A stretch of 64,000 nucleotides of DNA from positions 2,232,001-2,296,000 of the forward strand of contig NZ_AP027737.1 of the NCBI RefSeq assembly GCF_030296695.1. Reading direction: 5' to 3'. Source of the stretch: Agromyces mangrovi. GTDB lineage: Bacteria; Actinomycetota; Actinomycetes; Actinomycetales; Microbacteriaceae. Under the pieces are notes generated by a model. That model was not told the origin of the DNA. It was given only the letters and a program-made list of their open reading frames with translations, and ran no database searches. The stretch's first letter is position 1; every line of letters begins with the position of its first letter. The translations under genes and the position numbers were made by a program. This document shows positions 1 through 9,258 of this stretch, piece by piece.

Positions 1-128
1 GTGTCGACGAGCGGCTGCCGCGCCCAGCCGACGGCGGCGGGGTGCAGGCGGCCGTTCGGGAGCGTCAGCGTAACGGGGCGGGTGAGTTCGGGGAGGAACG
101 CGGTCCGGGAGTCGCCATCGATCGCCAT
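1..128 (-). CDS. DUF2804 family protein (partial, N-terminus only)
   Basis: This gene runs off the left edge. Reading leftward from the ATG at 128 gives 42 codons, including an N-terminal LPNGRLHPAAVGWARQPLVD stretch that resembles the start of DUF2804 proteins, a family of unknown function related to lipocalin-like folds. Its ATG shares a base with the TGA of the upstream cation exporter (TGATG overlap), so it is translated from the same mRNA as ArsR and the exporter. Nothing can be said about its C-terminal part. The family call rests on a short segment and is moderate. Confidence 0.55.
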   Translation of the reverse strand, partial: MAIDGDSRTAFLPELTRPVTLTLPNGRLHPAAVGWARQPLVD

Positions 129-1147
129 CAGGCGAGCGTATCGACCGGCGGCACCGCCCGGACCCGCATCTCCTCGAGGTTGGGGAGATGCGCGCGCAGC
201 TCCAGGTCGGCCGCCGCGAGCAGGTGCGCCGCCTCGGCGAGCGAGCGATCGGATGCCTCGACGACGGCGTCGCCCTGCAGGCGGTGACCCACCCAGCGCA
301 GCCGCACCTCGCGCACCGCGGTGACGCCGTCGACGTGGGCGAGCGCGTGCTCGGCGCGGTCGACGAGGTCGGGGTCGATGCGATCCATCAGGCGCGCGCC
401 GACGCTGCGCACCGTGCCCCACAGCAGCACCAGGATCGCCGCCGAGATCGCGAGCCCCACGATCGGGTCGGCGAGGGGGAAGCCGAGCAGCACGCCGACG
501 CCGCCGAGCACGACCGCGAGCGAGGTGAAGCCGTCGGTGCGGGCGTGCACGCCGTCGGCGACCAGCGCGGCCGAGCCGATGCGGCGGCCCGCGCGGATGC
601 GGTAGATCGCGACGGCCTCGTTGCCGGCGAACCCGATGACGCCCGCGGCGATCACCCAGCCGAGGTGGTCGATCGGCTGCGGTGAGACGAGCCGGTCGAT
701 CGACTGCCACGCGGCGACGACCGCCGAGAGTGCGACGACGAGCACGATGAACAGGCCCGCGAGGTCCTCGGCGCGGCCGTAGCCGTACGGCTGCCGGCGG
801 GTCGCCGCGCGCCGGCCGAGCACGAAGGCGATCCAGAGCGGCACCGCGGTGAGCGCATCGGCGAAGTTGTGCACGGTGTCGGCGAGCAGTGCGACCGAAC
901 CGCTGATGGCGACCACCGCGAGCTGCAGCACGGTGGTCGCGAGCAGCACGACGAGGCTGACCTTGACCGCCCGGATGCCCTGGCCCGACGCCTCGAGCGC
1001 ATCGTCGACCGAGTCGGCGGCGTCGTGGGTGTGCGGCACGAAGATCTCGCGCAGTGCGCCGCGGAGGCCGCCGTGGTGGTGGCCATGGTCGTGCGGATGC
1101 CCGTGGGCGTGGCCGTGCCCGTGGGTCTGCTCGTGCGCGCGGGTCAT
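128..1147 (-). CDS. Cation diffusion facilitator (Zn/Co/Cd efflux), CzcD/ZitB-like
   Basis: A 339-residue inner-membrane metal/proton antiporter that should export Zn2+, Cd2+ or Co2+. Residues 4-27 are a His-rich loop (repeated HGH, HDH, HHH) expected to bind metal on the cytoplasmic side. It is followed by about six hydrophobic segments with the two CDF metal-site signatures, ADTVHNFADAL in the second helix and ADGVHARTDGF in the fifth, then a cytoplasmic C-terminal ferredoxin-like domain. The ATG overlaps the ArsR stop (ATGA at 1144-1147), so exporter and sensor are translationally coupled. Metal specificity is not decided by the sequence; zinc is the likeliest. Confidence 0.92.
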   Translation of the reverse strand: MTRAHEQTHGHGHAHGHPHDHGHHHGGLRGALREIFVPHTHDAADSVDDALEASGQGIRAVKVSLVVLLATTVLQLAVVAISGSVALLADTVHNFADALTAVPLWIAFVLGRRAATRRQPYGYGRAEDLAGLFIVLVVALSAVVAAWQSIDRLVSPQPIDHLGWVIAAGVIGFAGNEAVAIYRIRAGRRIGSAALVADGVHARTDGFTSLAVVLGGVGVLLGFPLADPIVGLAISAAILVLLWGTVRSVGARLMDRIDPDLVDRAEHALAHVDGVTAVREVRLRWVGHRLQGDAVVEASDRSLAEAAHLLAAADLELRAHLPNLEEMRVRAVPPVDTLA

Positions 1148-1551
1148 CGCCCGCGTCCGTCGGCCCGATGGTGCCGCGGCGTGCCGCCGAGTGCGTGCTC
1201 CGCCTGGTGGATGGCGTCGGTCACGAGCAGTGCCGCGTGCTCGTCGACGAGGGAGTAGTGCACGCGGGTGCCTTCGTGCCGGGTGGTGACCATGCGCGCG
1301 AGGCGCAGCTTGGCGAGGTGCTGCGAGACGGCGGCGGGCGACTTCTCGGCGATCTCGGCGAGTGCGTTGACGGGCAGCTCCCCGTGCTCGCGCAGGGCGA
1401 GGATGAGGCGCACGCGCGTGGCATCCGCCAGCATCGCGAAGACCTCGACCGCGAGCTCGACGTACTCGCTGTCGGGCATGCGCCCGCAGCGCGCCGGGTC
1501 GCCCGCGGGCGTCGTGCCGGGGGCATCCGTCACCTGCATATCTGCATCCAT
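1144..1551 (-). CDS. ArsR/SmtB-family metal-sensing repressor
   Basis: A 135-residue winged-helix repressor. The core (FAMLADATRVRLILAL, then the recognition helix SPAAVSQHLAKLRLARMV) is typical of ArsR/SmtB proteins. Near the C-terminus the order D-E-H ... AIHQAEH places Asp and three His residues much like the alpha-5 zinc site of CzrA/SmtB, though one His is displaced by one position. It should repress its own operon and release DNA when zinc or a related ion is bound. I chose the ATG at 1551; an ATG at 1539 (4 codons later) is also possible. The start codon lies inside a palindromic operator. Confidence 0.9.
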   Translation of the reverse strand: MDADMQVTDAPGTTPAGDPARCGRMPDSEYVELAVEVFAMLADATRVRLILALREHGELPVNALAEIAEKSPAAVSQHLAKLRLARMVTTRHEGTRVHYSLVDEHAALLVTDAIHQAEHALGGTPRHHRADGRGR

Positions 1552-1560
1552 ACGCAGATA
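1539..1560. promoter_or_regulatory. ArsR operator, TATCTGC-N8-GCAGATA
   Basis: A 7-bp perfect inverted repeat with an 8-bp spacer covers both candidate ATG codons of the ArsR gene. Size and symmetry match ArsR/SmtB operators, so repression would act at or just downstream of the transcription start. The mRNA may have a very short leader or none. It also lies about 50 bp upstream of the divergent GNAT gene. Confidence 0.7.
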
Positions 1561-1610
1561 CTTGCACAGTTCGGTGACCGGCGCAGCCGCGGCATCCGCG
1601 TGGGTAGGGT

Positions 1611-2207
1611 GTGCGGGTGACGATCGAGATCCGACGGGCGGGGCGGGCGGATGCCGCGAGCCTCGCCGAGCTCGCTGCTGAGACGTTCCCGCTGGCCTGC
1701 CCGCCGCACGCCACCGCCGCATCGATCGCGGCGTTCATCGCGGAGCACTTCACGGTCGCGCGGTTCGAGGAGTACCTCGCCGACCCGGCGCGGATCCTGC
1801 TGGTCGCCGAGGACGACGACGCCTCGCTCGCGGGCGACGCGCTCGCGCCGCGACGGATGCCGGTGGGCTACGCGATGCTCGTCACGGGCGAGCCGGCCGA
1901 CGCCGACGTGGTCGCGGCCGTCACCGCACGGCCCACGGTCGAGCTGAGCAAGTTCTACACGCGACGCACCGTGCACGGCACGGGCGTCGCTGCACCGCTC
2001 ATGGGTGCGGTGATCGCCGCGGCGGAGGCGACGGGCGCGGCGACGATGTGGCTCGGGGTGAACGAGGAGAACGCCCGGGCCATCCGCTTCTACGGCAAGC
2101 ACGCGTTCGCGCGCGTCGGCACGAAGCGGTTCCGGGTCGGGGAGCGGCTCGAGCACGACCTGGTGCTCGAGCGGGTGCTCGCGGTGGCGCCGGGTCGGAG
2201 CGTCTGA
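1611..2207 (+). CDS. GNAT family N-acetyltransferase
   Basis: A 198-residue acetyl-CoA-dependent N-acyltransferase. The segment LSKFYTRRTVHGTGVAAPLM is the beta4/alpha3 region that binds the acetyl-CoA pyrophosphate (a variant of Q/RxxGxG/A), and WLGVNEENARAIRFYGKHAF is the usual C-terminal part of the fold. The substrate is not evident. The start is a GTG at 1611 (GTG CGG GTG ACG); the second GTG at 1617 is an alternative. It is divergent from the ArsR operon and convergent with the fucosidase, and looks functionally independent. Confidence 0.85.
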   Translation: MRVTIEIRRAGRADAASLAELAAETFPLACPPHATAASIAAFIAEHFTVARFEEYLADPARILLVAEDDDASLAGDALAPRRMPVGYAMLVTGEPADADVVAAVTARPTVELSKFYTRRTVHGTGVAAPLMGAVIAAAEATGAATMWLGVNEENARAIRFYGKHAFARVGTKRFRVGERLEHDLVLERVLAVAPGRSV

Positions 2208-2232
2208 GTCGATTCCGGGCAGGCCTGCCGGC

Positions 2233-3578
2233 TCAGGGGCGAGCGCGCATCGGTAGGTCGACCCGCACCGGACCGCGCAACGCCTGCTCGCGCACAGTGA
2301 CCACGAGGCGGTCGCCCTCGCGTTCGGCGAGTGCTCCGGGCGACGCCGTCGCCGCGTCGAGGTCGAGCGCGCCGCCGTCGGCGTCGAGCGGGACCGCGAC
2401 GCCGGCGGGAGCGTCGACGAACGCATGTGCGAGGTCGCCGGTGCGCGTCCAACGCACCCATGGCTCGTCGGACGCACGGGCGACGGCGGCGTCGAGGGGG
2501 CGGGAGCCGAAGATCGCATCGCCGTGCGCGCGGTTCCACGCGCCGAGGCCGGCGAGGGTCGCACGCTGGAGTTCGGGGAGCTCCCCGGCCGCCGTCGGCC
2601 CGACGTTCAGCAGGAGGTTGCCGCCGCGGGCGACGATGTCGACGAAGTAGCGCACCGCGTCCTCGGCCGACAACGACTGCTCGGCATCCTCGAGTCGGTT
2701 GTACCCGAACGAGTAGCCGATGCCCCGGCAGTGCTCCCAGACACCCGACTCGAGATCCCGTCCGTACTCGTACTCGCTCGTGCGGAAGTCCCAGTGGGTG
2801 CGTCCCCACCGGTCGTTCACGACCCCGTCGGGAGACGCGCGGTAGAACCGGCGGAAGAGCTCGGCGAGCGAGGTCGGGCCGTCCGGCTTTCCGTGGTCCG
2901 GCCACTCGATGTCGCCCCAGAGGAGGTCCGGGGTGTAGCGCTCGATGAGGTCGGCGACATGGGCGAACGCGTAGTCGGCGTAGGCCGCGTCGACCGGACG
3001 ACGTTCGTGGTCGGCGTCAGACGTGATGGCGGGTTGCCCCGTGGCGTGCCAGTCGAGGCCGCCCGAGTAGTAGGTGCCGAACCGGAGGCCGGCGCGGCGC
3101 GCGGCATCTCGGAACTCGCCGACCAGGTCACGCCGAGGCCCCCGGCGAACGGTGTTGCGGTCGCCCGTGCCCGGCGCGTCCCAGAGCGTCACCCCGTCGT
3201 GGTGCTTGGTCGTGGGTACGACGTACCGCGCCCCGCTGTCTGCGACCAGTCGCATCATCGCGTCGGCGTCGAACCGCTCGGCGCGCCAGGCGTCGAGGAA
3301 GTCGTCGTACGGCGCCCCACCGAACACCTCGGCCTGGTGACGCTGCGCCGGGCTTCCTCGATGCGGATGGTGTTGAAGTACCACTCCGCGTACGGGTTGT
3401 GCGCGTACCACTGGTGGGAATCGATCGTCCCGAGCGCACCGATCGGCTCGGCCCAGGCCGGAACGGAGTAGGGCCCCCAATGGATGAAGATGCCGAGCTT
3501 CGCCTCCGGGAACCAGGCCGGAGTCTCGCGCGCGAACGCGCGGTAGACCTCAGGGTGTTCGGGTTCGTGTGTGGTCAT
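2233..3578 (-). CDS. GH29 alpha-L-fucosidase (one frameshift, probable sequence error)
   Basis: Removes alpha-linked L-fucose from oligosaccharides. The N-terminal part ([29 protein letters not shown]) and the rest ([29 protein letters not shown] with the catalytic-nucleophile region) are in different frames that join near 3354-3358. Restoring one C on the + strand (GAGGGA instead of GAGGA in the gene) gives a continuous 448-residue protein of normal GH29 length. There is no signal peptide, so it should be cytoplasmic and act on imported glycans. It is divergent from the sugar ABC operon, implying joint use of fucosylated substrates. Confidence 0.88.
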
Positions 3579-3991
3579 GTCGCAGTTTTCCTCGTGACTC
3601 GGGTCATCGGATGTACCGACCGATCAGGTGCGGTATGGCGGCCGATGCTAACACCGGGACGGGCAAGAGATCGGATGTCTCACGCTCACTCGCGTGGGGA
3701 TCCGCAGAGGTCGCGCGGGATTGCGGCGCGATCGGATCGACGTGTGAGCGAAGTCGGGCCCGTCGGGCGCGATTCCACGCAGGGTGACTGCGTGGGCGGG
3801 CCTGGGCCGAGTGGCCCGTTCTGCCGCGGTTTCCGCGGGAGAACGGAGGTTCGGACGGGCGGAGATCCCATGAGAATCACTCAGTAGTAGTGATTGAAAG
3901 TGAGCGAACCAATCTATTGCGATCAGGCACAATCGCTCATACGCTCACTCACGAGTCGTGAACTCCGCACCCGAAATCCAAGGAGCATCCA
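3579..3991. promoter_or_regulatory. Divergent control region between fucosidase and sugar ABC operon
   Basis: This 413-bp gap holds no credible gene. It contains an inverted repeat AATCACT-N7-AGTGATT (3875-3895). The core TGAGCGA, or its reverse, recurs around 3677-3684, 3743-3750, 3899-3906, 3932-3938 and 3941-3948. The last copies overlap the predicted -10 of the ABC operon. The best candidate binder is the DeoR-type regulator encoded at 12022, because DeoR proteins often use repeated short boxes; this pairing is inferred. Confidence 0.5.
3917..3945 (+). promoter_or_regulatory. Predicted promoter of the glycan-use operon
   Basis: TTGCGA (3917-3922), a 17-bp spacer and TACGCT (3940-3945) form a reasonable sigma-A-type promoter. 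It lies about 45 bp upstream of the binding-protein ATG, with TGAGCGA-type boxes overlapping the -10. Confidence 0.5.
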
Positions 3992-5266
3992 ATGCACACA
4001 CGTCACGCATCGAGGCCGGTCCGCACCGCGGCGGCGGCGTCGATCCTCACCGCGGCAGCCCTCGTCGTGAGCGGCTGCGCGAGCGGCAGCAACAGCAGCA
4101 GCACCGACCCCGACGAGCCGGTGACCCTCTCGTACGCGATCTGGGACGGCAATCAGCAGCCGGCGATGGAGGCGATCGCGGCAGCGTTCACCGAGGAGCA
4201 CCCGAACGTGACGATCGACATCCAGCTGACGGCGTTCCAGGACTACTGGACCAAGCTGCAGACCGCCGCATCCGGCGGTGGGGCACCCGACGTGTTCTGG
4301 ATGAACGGCCCCAACTTCCAGCTCTACGCATCGAACGGCGTGCTGGCCCCGATGGACGGCCTCGACACGGCGGTCTACCCGAAGGGCCTCGTCGACCTGT
4401 ACACCTACGAGGGCACCGTGTACGGCGCCCCGAAGGACCTCGACACCATCGGCGTCTGGTACAACACGGAACTGTTCGACGCAGCCGGCGTCGCCTACCC
4501 CGAGGCGGGCTGGACCTGGGACGACTTCCGCGAGACCGTCACCGCACTCACCGACCCCGACGCCGGGGTCTGGGGTGTCGTCGCAGCCCCGTACAACCAG
4601 ATGGAGTACTACAACACCATCTACCAGGCAGGCGGCGAGGTCATCGACGCCGCGGGGACGCAGACCGGGTTCGGTACGCCCGAGGCGCTCGAGGGGGTCA
4701 CGTTCTGGACGGACTTCATCGAGAACGGCGAGTCGCCGTCCGCACAGCAGATGACCGACACCGAGCCGAACTCGATCTTCCAGTCGGGCCTCGCGGCAAT
4801 GTTCTGGAACGGATCCTGGGCCGGCGGCGGCTACGCGAGCGACGAGGCATTCGCCGACGCGGTGAACGTCGCCCCGCTCCCGGCCGGACCCGCGGGCAAC
4901 CAGAGCGTCGTGCACGGCCTCGCCAACGTCGCGTACGCCGACGGCGAGCACCTCGACGTCGCCCTCGAGTTCGCCGAGTTCGCCTCGGGCGAGTTCGCCG
5001 CCATCACCCAGGCGGAGAGCGGCACCGTCATCCCCGCGTACGACGGCACGCAGGACGCCTGGGTGCAGGCGCTGCCGCAGTACGACCTGCAGGTCTTCAT
5101 CGACGCCCTCGACACGGCCGTCCCCTATCCGGTGTCCAAGAACACCTCCGCCTGGGTCAGTGTCGAGGGTGAGGTCATCACCCAGATCTGGGCCGGCAAC
5201 GTCTCCGCGGAGGAGGGTCTCCAGGACCTCGCCGCGCGAGTCCAGGACGCGCTCGACAAGGAGTGA
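3992..5266 (+). CDS. Sugar ABC transporter substrate-binding lipoprotein (CUT1 type)
   Basis: A 424-residue extracellular solute-binding protein, family 1. A signal peptide ends in the lipobox VVSGC (Cys about residue 29), so it is anchored to the outer face of the membrane. The mature part has the usual oligosaccharide-binder segments (LSYAIWDGNQQPAMEAIAAA; WYNTELFDAAGV; AAMFWNGSWAGGGY). AAGGAG lies 8 nt before the ATG. It starts an operon of two permeases, an oxidoreductase, SIS, ROK, PfkB, aldolase and DeoR. No ATPase is encoded nearby, so a shared MsiK-type ATPase elsewhere probably powers import. Confidence 0.92.
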   Translation: MHTRHASRPVRTAAAASILTAAALVVSGCASGSNSSSTDPDEPVTLSYAIWDGNQQPAMEAIAAAFTEEHPNVTIDIQLTAFQDYWTKLQTAASGGGAPDVFWMNGPNFQLYASNGVLAPMDGLDTAVYPKGLVDLYTYEGTVYGAPKDLDTIGVWYNTELFDAAGVAYPEAGWTWDDFRETVTALTDPDAGVWGVVAAPYNQMEYYNTIYQAGGEVIDAAGTQTGFGTPEALEGVTFWTDFIENGESPSAQQMTDTEPNSIFQSGLAAMFWNGSWAGGGYASDEAFADAVNVAPLPAGPAGNQSVVHGLANVAYADGEHLDVALEFAEFASGEFAAITQAESGTVIPAYDGTQDAWVQALPQYDLQVFIDALDTAVPYPVSKNTSAWVSVEGEVITQIWAGNVSAEEGLQDLAARVQDALDKE

Positions 5267-5270
5267 CCTC

Positions 5271-6235
5271 ATGACGAACCTCGCAGCGCGCAAGCGCGCG
5301 ACGGTCGCCATGTCGGCCCGGGGGAGCGCGAGCTCCCCGGTGCCGGCCGGCGGCCCCGCCGAGCCTCAGCCTCGCCCTGGTGGGCGCTGGTGTTCATCGG
5401 CCCCATGGCGATCGGCCTCGCCGCGTTCTACCTGTGGCCGACCGTGCGCACCTTCTTCATGTCGTTCACCGACGCCGGCCCGTTCAGCGGCGGATCCTTC
5501 GTCGGCCTGGACAACTACTTCGCACTGTTCCAGGACCCCGAGCTGCTCGGCGCACTGCGCAACACGGCCGTCTACACGATCATCGCCCTCGTGGGCATCC
5601 CCATCGCCGTCGCCATCGCAGCGCTGCTGAACACGGCGGGCCTGAAGGGGCGCGGCGTGTACCGCACGCTCTACTTCATCCCGGTGGTCACGATGCCCGC
5701 GGCGATCGGGCTCGTCTGGCGGCTGATCTACAACGGTGACTACGGCATCCTGAACCAGGCCCTCGGCATCATCGGCATCGAGGGGCGGTCCTGGCTGACC
5801 GACGGGAGCACCGCGCTCGCCGCCATCGTGGTCGTCGGCATCTGGGCCGGCCTCGGAACGGCGATCGTCATCTTCCTCGCCGGGCTCCAGGGCATCCCGA
5901 AGTCGCTCATGGAGGCCGCCGAGCTCGACGGCGCAGGGCCCGTGCGGAAGTTCTTCTCGATCACGATCCCGATGCTGAGCCCCTCGATCTTCTTCGTCAG
6001 CGTGATCACCGTGATCGGCGCACTGCAGGTGTTCGACCTCATCTACATGATGCTCGGCCGCAACAACCCGGCGCTGCCGGAGATCCGCACCGTGGTCTTC
6101 CTCTTCTACGAGGCCGGCTTCGTCGACAACCACCGCGGGTACGCGGCCGCGATCGCGATGGTGCTGCTCGTGATCATCCTCGTGCTGACCGCGATCCAGT
6201 TCCGTCTCCAGAAGAAGTGGGTGCACTATGAGTGA
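5271..6235 (+). CDS. Sugar ABC permease, MalF/UgpA type (frameshift near start)
   Basis: First membrane subunit of the importer. The ATG at 5271 follows the binding-protein stop and has AAGGAG 9 nt upstream. The first about 30 codons are in a different frame from the body. Adding one base in the C/G-rich stretch at about 5355-5370 joins them into 321 residues with six membrane segments. The EAA loop (EAAELDGAGPVRKFFSITIP), which contacts the ATPase, is intact. The gene end overlaps the next permease start by 8 nt. Confidence 0.88.
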
Positions 6236-7105
6236 CGTCGATCTCACCACGCGCGCGATCACGACGGGGAACGATGCGCCCCCAAGGAGCGCAGGCGGCG
6301 CGGGCACTGGCCCGTGCACCTGATCCTCATCGTCGGGGCGGTCCTGATGGTGTTCCCGTTCCTCTGGCAGACCCTCACCGCATTCAAGACCTACGCCACG
6401 TCGGTGCAGGTGCCCCCGGTGCTGTTCCCGGACCCGTGGACCATCACGAACTTCGTCGAGGTCTTCGACACGCTCCCGTTCGGCCAGATGTTCGTCAACT
6501 CCGTGCTGCTGACCATCGGCCGCACGGTCGGGCAGGTGGTGCTGTGCACCATGGCCGGGTACGCGTTCGCGCGGATGGAGTTCCGGGGACGCAACCTCGT
6601 GTTCATCCTGTTCCTGTCGGTGCTGATGGTGCCCACGCAGCTGTACCTGCTGCCGCAGTACGAGATCATCGTGCAACTCGGCTGGCTGAACACGCTGCAG
6701 GCGCTCATCGTGCCCGGCATCTTCAGCGCCTTCGGGACGTTCCTGATGCGGCAGTTCTTCATGTCGCTCCCCATGGAGCTCGAGGAGGCGGCCCGCCTGG
6801 ACGGCGCCAACCAGTGGCAGACCTTCTGGAAGGTGATGGTTCCGCTGGCCAAGCCGGGCATCATCGCCCTCACGGTCTTCACGGTGCTGTGGTCCTGGAA
6901 CGACCTGCTCTGGCCGCTGGTGGTCACCACCGACCCCGAGCGGATGCCCCTCTCGGTGGGCCTGTCGCAGCTGGTCAGCGTCTACAACACCGACTACCCC
7001 CTGCTGATGGCGGGCTCGCTCCTGGCGACGATCCCGATGCTCATCACGTTCATCGTGCTGCAGCGGCAGTTCATCGAGGGCATCGCCTTCTCCGGAATGA
7101 AGTGA
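6228..7105 (+). CDS. Sugar ABC permease, MalG/UgpE type (frameshift in C run)
   Basis: Second membrane subunit of the importer. The ATG at 6228 lies inside the end of the previous gene. The first about 17 codons run into the C5 run at 6279-6283; one extra C restores APPKERRRRGHWPVH followed by the body, total 292 residues. Six membrane spans and the EAA loop (EEAARLDGANQWQTFWKVMV) are present. The protein ends in the usual short basic tail (FSGMK). Confidence 0.88.
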
Positions 7106-7114
7106 CGGTCTGAC

Positions 7115-8322
7115 ATGACACCCGCATCGGCCACGGCCCGCGACATCACCGTGGGCATCGTCGGCTTCGGCGCGCGCGCCGCACTCCACGAGGAGGTGCA
7201 TCGCCCCGGACGCGGCTCGCGCGTCACGGCGGTGTGCGACCTCGCGGAGTCGGCGCGCGCCGCCGCGCAGCAGACGTTCCCGGACGCGCTCGTCACGTCG
7301 TCGCTCGACGAGGTGCTGTCGCACGGCGTGGACGCCGTGATGATCCTCACGCCGGACGACACGCACGCGTCGCTCGCGATCCGCGCCCTCGAGCGCGGTG
7401 TCGCGGTGTTCCTCGAGAAGCCGCTCGCGATCCGCATCGAGGACGCCGATGCCGTGCTCGAGACCGCGCGTCGAACCGGCTCGCGACTCTACATCGGCCA
7501 CAACATGCGGCACATGCCGGTGGTCGGCCTCATGCGCCGGCTCATCCGCGAAGGGCGCATCGGAGCGGTCAAGGCCGTCTGGTGCAGGCACTTCGTGGGC
7601 CACGGCGGCGACTACTACTTCAAGGACTGGCATGCGGACCGGCGGAGCACGACCGGCCTGCTGCTGCAGAAGGGCGCCCATGACATCGACGTCATCCACT
7701 GGCTCGCCGGCGCGTACTCGGACCGGGTCGCCGCAATGGGCGCGCTCGCCGTCTACGGCGACATCGACGACCGCCGGGACCGCTCGGGCGAGCGCCTCGG
7801 CGACTGGCTGAGCCTGGACAACTGGCCGCCGACGGCGCAGACCGGACTCCACCCCGTGATCGACGTCGAGGACATCTCGATGATGCACATGCGCCTGGCG
7901 AACGGCGTGCTCGCTTCCTACCAGCAGTGCCACTTCACTCCGGACTACTGGCGCAACTACACGATCATCGGCACCGAGGGGCGTATCGAGAACCTCGGAG
8001 ACACGTCCGGCTCCGTCGTCGGGCTGTGGAACCGGCGCCACCAGAGCTCAAGCGAGCCCGACGAGACGTTCGTCGTGCCGGCGGTCGCGACCTCGGGCCA
8101 TGACGGCGCGGACGCCCTGCTCGTCGCCGAGTTCGTGCACTTCGTGCGCGAGGGAGGCGCCACCGAGACCTCGCCGATCGCAGCGAGGAGGCCGTCGCTG
8201 CTGGCGTGGCCGCGACCGACTCGCTGCGGGGCGACGGCTGCGCCCGCGACATCCCGTCGCTCGCCCCCGATCTCGTCGCCTACTTCGAGCGCGGACAGGT
8301 CGAGGGCAGCGCCTCCCGCTGA
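7115..8322 (+). CDS. Gfo/Idh/MocA-family NAD(P)-dependent oxidoreductase (late frameshift)
   Basis: A Rossmann domain (GIVGFGARAALHEE; EKPLAI at the conserved EKP lysine) is followed by an alpha/beta substrate domain with KDWHADRRSTTGLLLQKGAHDIDVIHWL. It should oxidise a sugar or sugar phosphate or use NAD in redox-assisted glycoside cleavage. The C-terminal about 45 codons are shifted. Restoring one G at about 8187-8190 gives 402 residues ending at the TGA at 8320-8322. In an operon for amino-galactoside-like breakdown it could be a GH109-type enzyme, but I see no decisive motif for that. Confidence 0.82.
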
Positions 8323-8350
8323 CATGCACGCACCACACGGAAAGAGATCC

Positions 8351-9258
8351 ATGACCGAGCACCACCTTCCCCCGCCCCGGGCGCCCATATGGCGGCCGAG
8401 CTCGCGAGCCAGCCGGAGACCTGGACCCGGGCAGCCGGCATGACCGTCGAGCAGCACCGCCTTCCGGCCGGCGGCGCCCGCGTCGCCGTGATCGGCTGCG
8501 GCACCTCCTGGTTCATCGCCCAGAGCTACGCCGCCCTGCGCGAGCGCGGCGGGTTCGGTCGCACGGATGCCTTCACCGCATCCGAACTCCCGCAGGACAG
8601 AGAGTACGATGCCGTCGTCGCACTCACGCGTTCCGGAACGACGACCGAGGTGCTGCAGGCGGTCGCGCGGCTGCGCGGACGCGTGCCAGTGATCGGCGTC
8701 GTCGGCGACGCCGACTCGCCCCTCGTCGACCTGGTGGACGACGTCGTGGCGCTGCCGTTCGCGGACGAGCGCTCCGTCGTGCAGACCCGTTTCGCGACGA
8801 CCGCGCTCGCACTGCTCCGGGCGTCCCTCGGCGAGCGGCTGGACCGCGTGATCGCCGATGCGGAGACCGTGCTCGCCGAGGAGCTCCCCGAACACCTCGT
8901 CGGCGCCGACCAGGTCACCTTCCTCGCCTCGGGCTGGGCAATCGGCCTCGCGCACGAGGCGGCGTTGAAGATGAGGGAGTCGGCGCAGGCCTGGACCGAG
9001 TCGTATCCCGCAATGGAATACCGGCACGGCCCGATCTCGATCGCCGCCCCCGGCCGCGTGACCTGGAACTTCGGTTCGGCACCCGACGGGCTCGCCCGCG
9101 AGGTCGCGGCCACCGGCGCCACGTTCGAGCAGCGCGACCTCGACCCCATGGCCGAGCTCGTGCGCGCCCACCGGGTGGCCCTCGAACGTGCGCGACGCGC
9201 CGGTCTCGACCCGGATTCGCCCCGCAACCTCGCCCGATCGGTCGTGCTGGGCTCATGA
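8351..9258 (+). CDS. SIS-domain sugar isomerase/deaminase, AgaS/GlmS-like (frameshift near start)
   Basis: Two SIS domains for phosphosugar binding. The first has VAVIGCGTSWFIAQS and LTRSGTTTEVLQAV; the second has FLASGWAIGLAHEAALKMRE followed by ESYPAMEYRHGP. Such proteins interconvert or deaminate amino-sugar 6-phosphates. A purine-rich GGAAAGAGA lies upstream of the ATG at 8351. The first codons and the body join if the G3 run at 8379-8381 has one more G, giving the family-typical start (GAHMAAELA) and 302 residues. The stop overlaps the ROK start. By context an AgaS-like galactosamine-6-phosphate deaminase/isomerase is plausible. Confidence 0.82.

Noticed and set aside
2233..3578. Fucosidase as a true pseudogene.
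   Set aside because: A single-base lesion of the same kind as in rplJ and sixteen other sites; no second lesion or loss of conserved residues.
5366..8041. Very long open frame (891 codons) on the minus strand opposite the ABC permease and oxidoreductase genes.
   Set aside because: Composition is His/Asp/Glu/Arg-rich with no recognisable domain; it mirrors well-supported plus-strand genes. GC-rich coding DNA often leaves such open antisense frames.
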